A stretch of 64,000 nt of DNA from Cymodocea nodosa (GCA_036874045.1 CM072342.1:3928501-3992500); one strand, 5' to 3'. Counted from the stretch's first letter, positions 23,536-37,335 are shown. Numbers and translations: made by a program. Notes: generated by a model from the sequence alone, not told the origin.

Positions 23536-23764
23536 TTACTACATAAGATCAAATATTAATTAACTGCTCTGACAGAATATTATGATATTTACAAAAACAT
23601 AATATATTTTGTCAATCTACTCAATAATTGAAAATGAAAGCAAACCAATAAATATATATTAATATTAAATGATTAATGAATTAAATAACTTATGCCAAAC
23701 AATAAATGCAAAACAATATCCTATGCCAAACAGAATTATCTTACAAATCACTTCAATAAATGGT

Positions 23765-23887
23765 ACATGAGGGGGTAATATCCTAATATTACTTGCATCT
23801 ATATTTCTATTTCATTTACATGAGGGGGTAATATCCTAATATTATTATTTTAGTTTCAAAATTACTTGCATCTATATTTCTATTTCA
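23765..23887 (+). repeat. Imperfect direct repeat, about 50 and 70 bp
   Basis: ACATGAGGGGGTAATATCC begins both copies (23765 and 23818) and both end CTATATTTCTATTTCA. The second copy has about 20 extra bases in the middle. It lies upstream of the Harbinger ORF1. Confidence 0.85.
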
Positions 23888-24495
23888 AACTAAATTTAAT
23901 TAGTTTTCAACAATAATAGGTATCAATGGTACTAAACCACTACTCCCTTAGAACTAGATTACTGGTTTTCGTTTCTTGCTATAATAGTTTTCAACAAAAC
24001 ATATCTAAACAAAACTTCATGCAGGATAAATAAGGTCACCCTTCTTTAGAAAAAAAGTTTTTGACAAAATCATGGCATTAGAAATTCTTTGCATCTATTC
24101 AAGAGGGACCCGTGAATTTAACATGCTACAGTTGGAGTTAGTGTCGAATGATATATTTAGTGGGTTGTGACTGTTAGTAAGTAAATGAGTCCTTTATATA
24201 GATATATCAAGTCATTAGAGAATAGGATCCATTTATACACTAGCATACATAACCCTGTAAGTATAACACTAAACAACAACATTTACTACAACTTTTAAAA
24301 AAATTACATGATCGTAAGTCATTATACAATTTAGCATAATATACACGAATCATCAATGTGATTCAAAAATTGACTTGAGCTTTAAGTGAAATTTAGCATT
24401 CATAAAACATAGTAAAGTACCGCTAAATGATAATATGCCATTAATTGGACCATAGTATAGTATAGTATTGCTGAAAACTCTGATTAAACAAAACT

Positions 24496-25137
24496 ATTAT
24501 GTATGGGTGCCGGAATACCGAGCGTGAGCGGTGCGGTGGTAGCGGCGGATGCGCGGTGGATGTGAGCGGCAGTGGCCGATGCGGTGGCAACGACCATGAT
24601 CGACTACTGCGACAGTTGCGAGTGTCAGCGACGGTTGCAAGCGGTCGTGACGAATGCGATGGCTGCGAGTGGCAGCGGCGGATGCGGTGGTAGCGACAAA
24701 TGCGGGGGCAACGACCGTGAGCGACGACTATGAGTGACGACTGCGACTGACGCTACTACCGACGCAGGCGACTATGAGTGGCTACCGCGAGCGACGCCAC
24801 TACCAGCGTAGGCGACTGCAAGCGACCGTGAGCGGCGTGAACGATGACTGCGAGCGACGCCACTACCGACACAGGCAACTGCGAGCGACGCCACTACTGA
24901 CACAGGCGACTGCGAGCGATCGTGAGCGGCGTGAGCGATGCCACTACCAACGCAGGTGACTGCGAGCGACCGTGAGCGGCGTAAGCGGCGTAAGCGATGA
25001 CTGCGAGCGACCGTGAGCGGCGTGAGCGACGACTGCAAGCAACGCCACTACCAACGCAGGCGACTGCGAGCGACTGTGAGCGGCGTGAGCGACGACTGCG
25101 AGCAACGCCACTACCGACGTAGGCGACTGCGAGCGAT
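24496..25137. repeat. GC-rich minisatellite, unit about 63 bp
   Basis: A block of CpG-rich sequence in an AT-rich setting. From about 24725 it consists of diverged units built from GCGACGCCACTACC, GACGCAGGCGACTGCGAG, CGACCGTGAGCGGCGTGA and GCGACGACTGCGAG, repeated in variable order. The first 230 bp are related GGCAGCGGCGGATGCGGTGG-like motifs. Unit lengths near multiples of three keep several frames open, giving false open frames of Ser-Arg or Val-Gly runs. It lies upstream of the Harbinger ORF1, so it could be part of that promoter region. Confidence 0.85.
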
Positions 25138-25355
25138 GAGAAGGAGAGAAACCTCGGTCGAGGGTTTCGTGAGAGAAATTTTGAACGAGGGCGATGTGAA
25201 ATTTTTTGACGGTAAATGAAATTTTTGGATTTTATACAACGGTAAAATCTGACTTTCCTTTCCGTCAAGTGTAATGTACACTAACAGCATTCTGACGGAA
25301 TTCAATAATTTTCATTTCCGTCAATTGAATTTCATCAGTCACTAACCCCCCGTAT

Positions 25356-26788
25356 GTTACAAAAAAAAGGGGGGAAAGAATGGAAAATCAAACTCATAAA
25401 AATTGTGATTCATGAAAGTAACAAGTTGGGATGTTTTCATAAAAATTGTGATTCATAAGAATGAATTGTGTTGATTATTATGACAGAGAAAACACTCGGT
25501 TAATTGTCAACTAAAAACAAAATCCTTTACCTTTTCATCTAATTTTTCCCGGAAGAGGCAATTCTTAGGTTATTATCTTAATAAAGCATCAATAAAAAAC
25601 AGACCCACATGGTTATCTTTAGCAATCAATAATACTAATTCTACTAAGTACCTTAAATTTATCATATGACAAAATGAACCCTTCATTTAAACATGAGTAG
25701 TTATCTAAAAAATGCATATTAAAGACTGCTGACATGCCTTCAAATTTTTCTTTAACATCAACATGCACATCCTTCTTTCGGATGGTAATTAATATTATAA
25801 TACACCACCTATGGGCATTTATATTCTGCACATATTTTTATGTGTCAACAATATCTAATTGATTGTTAAAGTTGTGTGGCTTAGTGGTTTTATTGCTTTC
25901 TAACACCATAAGGTCATAGGCTTAAGATCCTAAGTGATCAATTTTAGGAAAATCAAATTCTTACTTCTCAAAAATCACATTAGAAAATCAACTAAAAGCA
26001 AATCCATGGAATGAGAGCTTCTATAATTTTGGTGATGATCGACGGTGCATATTGAACCGTATCTTCTATGATATTTGTGTAACGAATATGATGATATTGG
26101 CATAGATGCTCCATTGTAGATGTGAAAGTTCGTATGAGACCATTCACTATTGTGATGTGTTAGAGCGATGGTAATGTTTAGAAAGATGGTGATGATTAAG
26201 AAGTTATTGTAGTCACAAAGGTAAGATGGTCACACAGAAACATTGTGTCCTCTGCTCGAAGTGTAAGCCATCTGGATTTCTTGATACCTAGAGAAGAGCA
26301 TTTTCAAAGTACCAACACTCCTCAGAGGAATGATTCTTCCATCTAAAAACACTAAGAATTCTATTCATGAAAGATTGGAAACCATGGATTAAGCTTTGCT
26401 AGACTAAAAAATAAGCACCAGAAGCTGAAGAGAAAGTTTTTTTATTTACTTAAGTGATAATGATTAATTCCCGTCATTTGCCATCTCTTTTGTTCCTTAT
26501 AGATTTATTCAATAGGAAATTTATGCAATCTCAAGTACATACATCATGTAGCACAACATATCACAAGTTACAATGTATGAAACAATGGTGTAGTCCCTCC
26601 GCATGGTTAAAATGGTACATCAAAATCTGACAATCTAATTTGTTCAACGTACACGAGCTGCTGCAATATATTAACCCAAGGTATTCTACCTTGACGACAC
26701 CACAACTCCACAAGAGGATATATTAACCTGAACAAGTAGAAGAAAATGATCTGCAACTTCATATCAACCACCATCACTGCTTGTCCAT
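25356..26788. other. Intergenic region downstream of PAP
   Basis: AT-rich sequence between the Harbinger element and the stop codon of the phosphatase gene. It presumably includes the phosphatase 3' UTR near 26.5-26.8 kb. No gene, RNA or repeat was recognised. Confidence 0.6.
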
Positions 26789-29479
26789 TCATAGTTCCTC
26801 CATCTTCACTGGTGTCCATCCAGTCTTTGGGACAGCAGTATCAGTCCTACCACGTACAAAGAAGCCAAGAGCATAGCCCCCTACGCTACCAAGGATCAAT
26901 ATGCCAACATACCTGAGATATGCTGGGAGTGTGAACGCCTCAGCAACCTCTGTCTGATCTTGATTCTTGTCTTTGTCCGGGGGGGATATCTGATCACCTG
27001 AGGACTTGCCTGATAAGATCTCAACTTTATCATGTGCTCGCCCATCATGGTTACCTATGTATGTGAGGGTCAACTTCTCCCTCGTGGCAACAAGCCTGGT
27101 GTATCCAAACTCACCCCCACGGTACATTGACCTTTCTGGTTGTGGAAAAATTGGAAATTCAGGATGCTTAGGCCTTGGTTCCCAAATCGGCTGCCAATCT
27201 TGCCCAGCCATCCCAATCACTAAATGGATGGTTGATTTCTCTAAATTTGATTCAGAACTGTTACCCATGCAGGTGAAGTTCTTCAAGGGGCAGAACCTTT
27301 CATACCGGTGTACATGACCCCATAGTGCAAGTGTGACCCTATTCTCCAGCAACAGAGGCTCCAAACTCTCAAGCATCTTTCCTCTCAGTTGAGCATCCCT
27401 TACCTCATTGCTTGTAGTGTACATTGGGCGATGACCTTGGACCACAATGTAAGGTGTCTTATCTCTGTTCACATTCTCTAAATCATGTTTTATAAAGTTA
27501 TACTGAGCACTCCCAGGAAGGAAATTTGTTTCTGTAGACATATACAAAAAGTGCACAACACCTGCATCAAAGGAATAATACAAATTTCTCGTGTTTGGGG
27601 CACCCGTTCCGGTGAGTAGAGATGAGTTCCCAGGCATGTGGAACTTGATGCTGTAGGGGACACCACATTCTCCACCTCCATCTTTATTATAAGAACTGTA
27701 TGTCCAACTAGGTCTCCAAGGCTGCTGTGGCCAATCATACTCATGATTGCCTATAGATACATGGTATGGAATCCTTGAAGCAATCGGTTCAATTTGGTTG
27801 AAGAACTCATCCCATAACCAAGAGTAGCCCCTAGCATAGCTAATATCACCAATATGTGAAACAAGGGCAGGCTTATCTCCAAGCTCTTCAATGTCCCGCA
27901 GAATCCACTTGACAGTGGATTTACTCTCCTCTTGTGTTCGCCTAAAGGTTTTGTACGGTGCATGAGTTCCCATGTCACCAAATAAAAAAGCAATTGTCTC
28001 ACCCAAGTTATTGTCACGAGAGATAAAGCTATGAATCGGGCTCCAAGCCAACTCATCATTGCCAACCTATGCAAACACATGTTATTCATAAGGAACTGGA
28101 AATAGCTAACCAAATTGAGCCTCCAATTAACATAGATCATCAATACAAATTAGATTAGCAAGCAAAAGCTGCACAAATGGTATAAATGAGGAAATGAATC
28201 TTTTTAAAGTGAGATACATTTAAAAGTTTAAGATAGAAAACAACCGCAGGATTTTAACAAACAACCGTAGTGGCAATCATTTTTTGACAAAACATCTCCA
28301 CAGCTAACTTGACTAACAAAAACCTGAAAGAAGAAGCTTCCCGTCTTTTTAATAAATGAGTTGCCCTAAAAGTGTAAGCGTCGAAAATGTATTTTTACAG
28401 TCCAAGAGAAAAAAGTGGGATTCAAAGGAAAACCAAGAGAGTAGCTGAAACGATAAGAAAAAGAGACTTGTATGAATCAAAATTATCAGAGAGATTCATG
28501 TGGTCGAGCACAAAGCAAACATTTTGATACAAAAAATGAACTATCCTTTTGCCATTCATTTGGGGAAAACCATTCCGAGAAAAGAACTACAATCTACCAC
28601 CGTAATAAAAAGAGATCATTGACATGCCCTCAAAATCAAATTGTTTGAGCTCTGAATCAGTATAATTAAACGCTAATCAGAAAAATGAGCTAAAAGAACA
28701 AACAATTTAACCAACAGAGGAAAACTAGAACACAAACATACAAAAAAAGCAACAGAGGACTTAGCACATACCCTGTAATAATACCTCTTCCCCTTCTCTA
28801 AGCCCTTCATGACTGCATCATGCACGAACCCAGGATCCCTCCACCCCAAGCTAGTGTTGGCGGGGGAATCGCACATGTCCGTCCTCCTGTACGTGACGAC
28901 CTCGGCCTCCACCCTCCCCTCCAACCTCCCCTCGTCCAACCAATACTCCACAAAAGTCTTCCCCTTCCTCCCGCCCGTGATGAACACGACCCTCATCTCA
29001 TCTTCCCTCTCTGTGAACGCCAGATGCACCTGCTCGGGCCCGTTCATCACCTCGAACCCAACTTCCCCCGAGACGGCCACCTTCCTCTTGGTCCCCGGCA
29101 GTCGGTCGTGGTCGTGATCGTGGTGCTTCTTGTCCATCTCGTCCTCAGAGCATTGAAAGAGGCGGAACTGGTAGGGGACGCGGAGGTTAACGAGGGGGAG
29201 GGAGAGGTTACCGGAGCCGGAGGCGAGGTGGGTGGGGGAGGTCGAGAGAAAGAGGTAGCCGATGAAATTTTTGTCCGAGGAGTCCGGTGGAGAGTAGATG
29301 CCTACCCAATCGAAGGGAGTGGGGGAGGAGAAGCCTGACCAGTAGATGTGGGCTTCGGAGCCGGAGGCGGGGAGGGTTTTTGGGGTGATTGACATGGTGA
29401 TTGGGGAGGACAGACATGGGAGCGGGAGGACGAAGAGGATGAGGACGACGAGGAGGAGAGGACGGAGAGGAAGATCCAT
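26789..29479 (-). CDS. Purple acid phosphatase, PAP2 type
   Basis: Metallo-phosphoesterase with a two-metal centre. Exons 28772-29479 (236 codons) and 26789-28066 (425 codons plus stop) are joined by GT-AG in phase 0, giving 661 residues; Arabidopsis PAP2 is 656. Residues 1-24 are a hydrophobic signal-like segment. A fibronectin-like N-terminal domain follows, then the catalytic domain with all five metal-ligand blocks: GDMG (266-269), GDISY (309-313), GNHE (342-345), the His of VVQGH (448) and GHVH (486-489). Residues about 622-642 form one membrane helix, followed by a 19-residue tail ending KMEEL. In Arabidopsis PAP2 such a C-terminal helix anchors the protein on the outer membranes of plastids and mitochondria; I infer the same here. 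The first exon is GC-rich. An acidic/His-rich insert (HHDHDHD) lies near residue 120. Confidence 0.95.
28067..28771 (-). other. Single intron of the PAP gene
   Basis: A 705-bp AT-rich intron, phase 0, between an Arg and a Val codon. It holds no recognisable element. Confidence 0.85.
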
Positions 29480-32400
29480 GGCAGAAGATTGCTTGCGGCG
29501 GGTGGTGGTGGAGCCGTGGAGGAGTGGAGGGGTAATTTTTCAGTCCGGCGGAGAAGATGGTCGTGGTTGGCTGTTCAACTTGTGGTTTTGGACGACAAAC
29601 GAGGACACCTGACCAAACCTTTTTTTTTTTTTTTTTTTCAAACTACGGCTGACTAAAAAAACGTGCACAATAAGGAATAACAGGTCAAGTTACTTTCACG
29701 AAAAAAAAAAACAAAAAAAAAAGTCGCCGTTATGGATTCTTCTTATTCATTTTTTTTTTTTTTTGGCAAAGATTAAAAATTAATAATCCAAAAAAAAAAA
29801 AAACAAACAGAGACAGAAGAATTATTAAATCAAATAAGCAAAAAATAAGTTTAAACTAGGCCATGAAAAAAGAGGAAATACATAAATAAGGTAAGTAAGG
29901 AAAGAGGAATTCATTTGGTGCGAAGTCTTTTTCCAGCACTTCCATTTTTTTTTTCAAGGTAAAAGATAGAACGAATTAAAATAATTTGTTATTTATTTAT
30001 TTTTACAAAATGTGCACAAATGAAAGGATACGCTTAAGTTTTTTTAATAGTTAAAAAAAAATTAAATTAAATTTCTTGATAGAAGCTACGTCAGAGATTT
30101 GATAAAACAAATACTGAAAGTATAATTAAAAGAATAAAACTGATTTCCATGGCAGAAGTTATGGTACACTTCGGTTCGATAGTCACGTGATGTTCCAGTT
30201 GTAATTTTCATGACTGGAACGGCATATTAAAAAAATCCTAAATCAATCGATATATTAACGATTAGGATAGATAACGGTAGAAATAAGGAGTACTACTTTT
30301 CAAATTAAAGCTATTTTTATTTTGATATTGATTTAACCAAGATAAATAAATTAAAACTTCGGTAGAACAACGAGTTAATATCCCATCGTTTATTCTTAAA
30401 AATAATATGAGTCTTATTAAGCAAACCATCCAAACAAAAGGTAGAAAGAGAATGGAGTGCCGGACCGGACCCATTATTATAAAAGAAATATCTAATAAAA
30501 AACCTAGAAAAATAATGAATTAATATTTCACCCAACATTTCTAAAAATAATACTATTTCTAAAAGAAGACGAGTATAAATTTAACATACGTTGAATTTAA
30601 TCTCTGACTCTCTTTTTTTTTTAATAATGACAATGTTTTGACTTATTTTAAATTTATTTATTTTATAATAAAGTAAAGCATGCCTACGTCAATCTACATC
30701 TGTCATGGGTTAGAAGAAAATATTTTTATAGAAAAATGGTTATAAACTGACATGCAAGAATCAGGATATTCTGTGAACAAATAAAATGTAACATAAATTT
30801 ATTGGCATCACTGTTGTACAGCAACTTCTCACTGATATTCAAAATTATTTCTTCTATGTCTTTATGAACGCGCATGTGAGGCTTCCTGTATGCATCCACA
30901 GGTCTATAATTATTTGACAATAAAATGTCACTATAAGATCAATTAATCTATAAGGCCCTCCCCCCTGTGTATTAAAGTTCCATCCTAATCTTCATTATTA
31001 ATTTTTCATCTAAAATTTGAAGATTGAAATTGAGCAAAATGAATTGAATAAGGCCTTTAGAGCAAATAATAAGGTATTTAGATGAATGTTAGAATTAAGT
31101 GGCTTCAATAAATTCAAGGACTACAAGTTCAGAATAAACCTTTTTTGAAAATGCATCTTATTTAATAAGAATGGCTTATTAAGGTGGGTGTGGTGAAAAA
31201 AGTAGAAAAATTCATAAAAAATGGAAAATAAAGGAAATTATTTTGCTTTTTTAAAATTTTCGTCATTTGCATGTTTGGAAAGTGACGAAAAGTAATTTAA
31301 ATTTAATATATCATTTTTTGTATCATTATATCGAATTATTTTAGAAATATCATTTATAGATATAATATTTTAAAATCAATCTGCAACCTAACTTGTATTT
31401 GAATAATCTTCTGCAATTATCTTCATCTACCACTGATGACATCATCTTACAATCTATAGTTCTCCCACCATATCATATTATTCTTGTCTAAAGTTAATGA
31501 ATTCTTATAACTCAACTTTTAAATAGATTAAAGAGAGGTTAGTGCACATCAAAAATTAAGAAAAGGAAAGAAAAGTTTTGACTTTCCTTTTATAAGCCAT
31601 TAAGGTACATCAAAAAAGACAGAAAAAAAATTTAACAATTTTTCGTTCATATATAAACCTATATTTTCCTTACCATTTGAAATTAAGGAAAAGAAATGAA
31701 AGTTTTGACTTTCTTTTTATAAGCCATTAGGATACATCAAAAAGGATAGAAAAGAATTTAATGATTTTTTGTTTATATATAAACTCATATTTCCCTTATC
31801 ATTTGATGTTTTCTTCCCCCAAGTTTTAAAAATCTATGTGAATCCCTCCCAAGCGAAAGAAAATGCTCATGGGAAAAAAAGTAGACAAAGTAAAATTTTC
31901 ATGTTTTTCTTTTTCTTTCGCACAGAAAGAGGAATTTCCTAAAAAAAGAAGAAGACTTTTTTATGATGAAAACTAAAAGAATTATTTTCCATCACTTGAA
32001 AAAAAGAAATTGATAATCCTCTTGTAAAAAATGCAACTTGTTTTATTAAGAAAGTAGTAAAATAAACTACTAAACGTTTACAATTTTTTTACAACAATCG
32101 CTTATTTAGATTGCATTTGAAAATCTTTATTAATACGTAGTAGTTTGTTTCAAAATAAATTAACGTAAAGAAATGTTTCTAATTTTTTATTTTATTTTTT
32201 TTGTAAGTTATTTTAAATCTCAAGGAAAAAATCAAAGAATAAATCAACAAAAGATTCCTTATTGTGTATTTAGAAAATAGAAAATATTGGAAAGGAAAAT
32301 AGTGAATTTTTTTTGTCATTTTCTAAGTGTCTAAATGTATTTTCAAATGATTTTGTCATTTTTTTTTAGTATATAAGAAAAATTTTCTTTCATTTTTCAG

Positions 32401-34151
32401 CCTATTGATTTTTGAAACTGATAGAAAATAAAAGAATAGAAAAAGTAAATTATCATAAAATATATTAGCAATATGTAATTTTAATATTAAAATTATTTAT
32501 ATCCTTAGTGGATTGATATCATGAGAAATATGTGGAATAATAAAAATTTGTGAGATGTATTTTATGTTGTAACTATTATTACAAATGACATTATTTTGTA
32601 TTATCTATGATAAAAAAAATTTATTCTCTATCTTACAAACAAATACAAAATATATTTAATTTATCAATTTTAACATTTTCTATTCTATGAATAAACATAC
32701 ATATTTTATATTTTATAATTTCTCATCATTTTCTATTTTATGCATAAATATCTTACTTTTTTTACTGATTTTCCATTATTTACTGTCACTTTCATTTTCT
32801 ATAATATTCTGTCTTTTTTCTTTTTTTTTCAAATGCACAAATACCTTCTTAGACTTTAATTAGGGTAGATGTTAAAACTAGTACCTTCCGGAAAGCATCC
32901 GAGTTTGAGAGATTTGGTTAATTAATAATTCTAATGTGATTATTCAATTCAAATTTTGTAATTACAAATGAATTAATTTCTGTAGCTGCGGATGTCTCAT
33001 TTATCAAAAAAAAAAAAAACCCTTCACTCGTATTAACGTGATGGGGGAGATTTGTAGATCTTTATAAAGTTGGACATGACTTTTTACTTTTCTCCTCACG
33101 CCCCTCGTAATTTGCAGATAAAATTTCATATTTCTATTAATTAGCACTTATTTTCTTTCTTTTTTATATTCAATAAGTTATAATCTAACGATTTTAATGT
33201 CATTGCGTAATACAAAAGTCATGATATGAAAACTTTGTTTGTTTAAAAATTGTAACGTGACTGTAGTGATAATGTGACTTAAAATTAAAATAAATAGTAC
33301 TTGTAAAATGTGACAAAAAGTAGAAGTGATGTTTATTTAATAGACTATGATGGTTTGCAGAATTCTATTTTTATTTTTGACTTAGTTACGATGAAAAAAA
33401 GTAAAATTTAGTTTAAAGTAAATTATTGTTTATATTATAATATTATAAATATATAATATAATGCATTTGATAAATAAAATATTATATTAATGATCTAATA
33501 TTATATAAAAAAATTTATACAAAGTAAAATCTAATATTATATTAATTATACAAATTATTAATTATATATTATATTTATATTTATATTTATATTATATTAT
33601 ATCATTATATAATATATTATAGTATATAATTATATATGATATTAATTATAAAATCTAATAAATGTATTATGGATCTAATGCTTAGAATAATACTTGAATT
33701 CACTATATAAAGTACATATGTATTTGTTTAAAAGTTGGTGTGTCTCAATCCTGTCACACTATTTAAACAAATAAAACTTAGTACCATAATCATAAATAAG
33801 TTTGGAAGATTTTTTTTCCTCTTGCAAATAAATATGTGAAAAGCCAAACATATGATGGGAGGTAATTTTCTTACTTACTTTTTTTCTCTCTTTCTTTTTG
33901 TATTGTTTCCTTTCATTTAAAGGTTGACATGAATTTTTATGTGAGTTTGGATTTTGTGATCATCTTTCTCTTTTATTTTATGCTTATCTTTGGTAAAATT
34001 CTTTGATATATTTATGAGATAAGGTCCTAAAAATAAATAAGAAGGATTTCACAAAAAAAGAATTAGATCAAAGTCATAACAATAAATAATAAAAAAAGAA
34101 ACAAAACAACTTGCCAACCTTAAAAGTAACAATACCTCAAACATCCAGTTT
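29480..34151. other. AT-rich intergenic region
   Basis: Upstream of the phosphatase gene. It contains homopolymer T and A runs at 29619-29638, 29700-29722, 29750-29764 and 29790-29804, a diverged tandem duplication at 31551-31805, and long AT-only stretches around 33420-33660. No gene, RNA gene or complete element was recognised. Confidence 0.6.
31551..31805 (+). repeat. Tandem duplication, about 127 bp x 2
   Basis: Copy 1 (31551-31679) and copy 2 (31680-31805) share blocks such as GTTTTGACTTTC, TTTTATAAGCCATTA and ACATCAAAAA and both end CATTTG. The copies differ by scattered substitutions and small indels. Confidence 0.85.
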
Positions 34152-34544
34152 TGATAGGATTGAAGAACCACAGTTGTAAAAACCATTGAAGAGGAATATG
34201 AGGATGTCAGATCGAAACTTTAGGTAAGAGTAAGATTTTTGAATTTCACTGTAATCAAGCGCATGCCCTGTTCAGCCTTACTTAAGAATCTGACTGCCGT
34301 TGTAATAAAACTATTTAAACTCATGGTTATGGTTATGGTTATGGTTATGGTTATGAAAGAATTAAGATAATGAAGCGTATGACTCAGATCAGTTTTATTG
34401 GATCCATCCATCATATCGCTTGTGTTATTTCTCTTCTACTTGTTTACCTCACTACCTACACACATCCATCATACCTGTTGTCTAGACTTGCCAACAAGTA
34501 AGTAGCCAACACGGCGGAAGAGAGGAAATGTTCTAAGCATATCA
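34152..34544 (+). repeat. Left (5') LTR of the gypsy element
   Basis: 393 bp, TG to CA. It contains five tandem GGTTAT units at about 34325-34354 that are not expanded in the right LTR. Outside these, it aligns with the right LTR once the MITE is removed. Confidence 0.85.
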
Positions 34545-36124
34545 ACCTAGTCATCAGAGTGAGACTTCACCAGTATGAGACCTGAAGAAATGAAGGTACC
34601 TAAGACATTGATGGAGTAATCATTGGGCAACTTAAAGTAGGAGGAGCTTAAGAAGGATATTGAATCTAACAGCAAGAACTTGGAACGTAAGATGGATCTC
34701 AACAATCGAGACATACAGTAGGAAATGTTGGGCCTCACCTAAATTTTCTTACAAAGAATGAAATCACAAACTAGAGAATCCAATTTATGCAGTTAACACA
34801 CAAAAATAGAAATTGAATTTGAAGACCTGTAACTTTTTAAGTCCACAGCTCCAAAAATCATTTAAAATAAATGAGTGGAAACCCAAAGCAAAGCACTAAC
34901 CCAAAAACTTGAAATCTCGCAATGGCAATGAATACACAATTGGGGAAAGCAATTACAATCTGGGTGCGCAAACAGATCCTGCACTCAGATAGAACTACAC
35001 CCAGGACTTGTAAAATTTGTAATCCCTTCCACCCAACTCAGATTCACGTAAAATCGATCCCTATGGAAAGCTATTTGAATGATCTAACAAGGTAAAATAA
35101 TCACAAGAACTTTTGCTAACCCAATGGTCTGTAGAAATCATAGATTAAAGGGGAGCAATTTGCTACTTGACTGTACACTGCAAAGTGAATCTGGAGTCCA
35201 TGTAAAGCTCCTCCGAAATATTGTCAGGTAAAAATCAGCAGCGACAATAATACTAAACCAATATTTTGCAAAAAATACAAAATAGAACGTAAGGCTGCTA
35301 CAACCAAATCATTTTCTACAGAATACAGCATCAATCTTAAAAATTCACAACTCCTGACATACAACTCTGGAATATCACAAAATCAGTCACTTTAGAAAGA
35401 TAACCCAACGAACTTCCTTAGAAAAATATTATCCAAAGCATTCCACAAAGAGCTGGAGATGATAGAAAATGTAAGGAAAGTCGATCAACGCTCTAAAATG
35501 TAGCAAGCAAGTACTGCACAATTTACTTTGATGTAATATCAAACACTACATTCAAAGACTCACAACTAAATACAAAGATAAAATATAGCAGCATCAAAAT
35601 AACATGTATTGATTGAACATCTAACAGATAATAGAGTGTGAACAACAAAAACAAAGAAAACAATACAACATAAGAAAAAGATCAACCTTCTCTTGGTGAA
35701 GAATCACCCAACTGTAATCCAACAAGCTTCCTCATGTTCTCCTTTTGATTGCAGCACTATTGAAGCCTTGACCTCTTGCAAATCACACCTACAAGATTAG
35801 CTCCAGATGTGGGAAGTCCTCGACCCTTCAATGAACACTATAATGCTGAAGAAAGATCAGGATGGCTTGCTGAATGAAAGGTTGAATGCAGCAACTCACG
35901 TGCAAGCTTCTTTCCTCGGATAGCTCGTCTTCTCTTCTCTTCCACGTTCCTCTCCATGTTTCCACCTTATGCTTGTTGTCCCCAAGCAAAGAAGCACCGA
36001 AAAGAGAGAAGTAGGGAGAGGCGCACCATCCAAGTGGAAGAAGAAGGAGCACCTCTCTTGATGGCGATGCACTCCACCAAAAAAGAAGGCCCCTCAACAT
36101 GTCCTTGTTGGCATAATATATTTA

Positions 36125-37335
36125 AGAGGTGTTTGTACCACCTAGAATATTAGAAAGTTGAGAGCAAATTTCTAACATTCTAGTGTTTGTGTCATCTTGG
36201 AAATTTTTTTTTCTAACTTTCCAAGATATAAATAGATAGTATTTCAAGAAACCCTAATGCAAAGAAAAAATTCTTTGACGCGATTATATTATATTATAAA
36301 TGTAATTATATTATTTCATTTTATTTAATTATTATAATACTTAATTATAAATATTATTTTATTATTATTATTTAAATGTTATACGATTATTCATATTATT
36401 TTTTATTATTTAAAATTAATTATAATTAAAGTTTAATATATTAATATAATTTATTCTTTATTTACTTAAAGTATTTTAATTGAAGTATTATATTATTTTA
36501 ATTATTACTTCTAATATACTTTTTATAATATATTATTATTTTAATTAAAATTACTTTCTATATACTTTAATATAATTATTGTTAATATCACTTTATGTAA
36601 TTAATATCGTTATTATTATTTTATTAATAATAAAATAATTTATATTATTCTTATTACTATTATTTAATTTTATTTTATAATATTAAATTCACAAATATTA
36701 TTTTATTTAATTCACATTATTGTTTTATTATTTTATTATTTAAAATTAATTATAATTAAAGTTTATATTGTTAATATAATTAAAGTATAATATATTAATA
36801 TAATATACTTTTTATTTCAATAAAGTATATTGATTAAAGTATTATATTATTTTAATTATTACTTTCTAATGTACTTTGTATAATATATTATTTTTTAATT
36901 AAAATTACTTTGCATATACTTTAATATAATTAAAGTGTATTAACATAATATATTGTTCATTTATTGTTAATATAATTAAAGTATATATTGTTAATATAAT
37001 AAAATATATATTATTATAATTGTTTTTTTAATTTATTATTTTATTATTATTATTTCATTAATAATAAAATATTAATTACTTTATTATTGTTAATATAATA
37101 TAATTTTATTTTATAATATTAAAATCACAAATATTATTTTATTTAATTATTTAATATATAATATTAAAAGTTCAAGAACTATATAATTTTCTTAATTTTC
37201 CATTGGTTGCATAAACATTATCAAATTTTACTTTTCAACTTTCTGATTTCTAATTTTTTTAACATTCTGATTCTTAACTTTTATGACTTTTTATTTTCTA
37301 ACTTTTTTAACTTTCTGAGTAGCACAAACCTCTCC
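36125..37335. mobile_element. Candidate AT-rich Tourist-like element
   Basis: Lies between the left LTR and gag of the gypsy element. The left end AGAGGTGTTTGTACC and the reverse complement of the right end (GGAGAGGTTTGTGCTAC) resemble each other and the ends of the MITE at 41881-42537. It is flanked by TTA (36122-36124) and TTG (37336-37338). The interior is about 900 bp of nearly pure AT sequence (36280-37170). No coding capacity. Confidence 0.5.

Larger units (their letters stand above)
20808..25355 (-). mobile_element. PIF/Harbinger DNA transposon
   Basis: Two minus-strand genes typical of PIF/Harbinger elements: a Myb/SANT-like ORF1 (22461-23535) and a DDE transposase (21025-22257). They lie between similar ends. 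The left end (about 20813-20860) reads TTAGTGCATGACGGAAAATT, and the reverse complement of the right end (about 25300-25352) has TTAGTGACTGATGAAATTC and TTGACGGAAATGAAAATT. A second left-end-like block lies at about 20918-20950, so the termini are repeated or rearranged. The expected 3-bp duplication was not resolved, so borders are approximate. The element includes the GC-rich minisatellite upstream of ORF1. Confidence 0.75.

Noticed and set aside
24499-25268. Several overlapping open frames on both strands rich in Arg, Ser, Val and Gly
   Set aside because: They are products of the GC-rich minisatellite, whose unit is near a multiple of three bases.
28809-29338. Long plus-strand open frames opposite the PAP first exon
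   Set aside because: Antisense shadow of a GC-rich exon with high third-position GC.
34325-34354. GGTTAT repeats as an interstitial telomere
   Set aside because: The plant telomere unit is TTTAGGG; this is an LTR-internal microsatellite.
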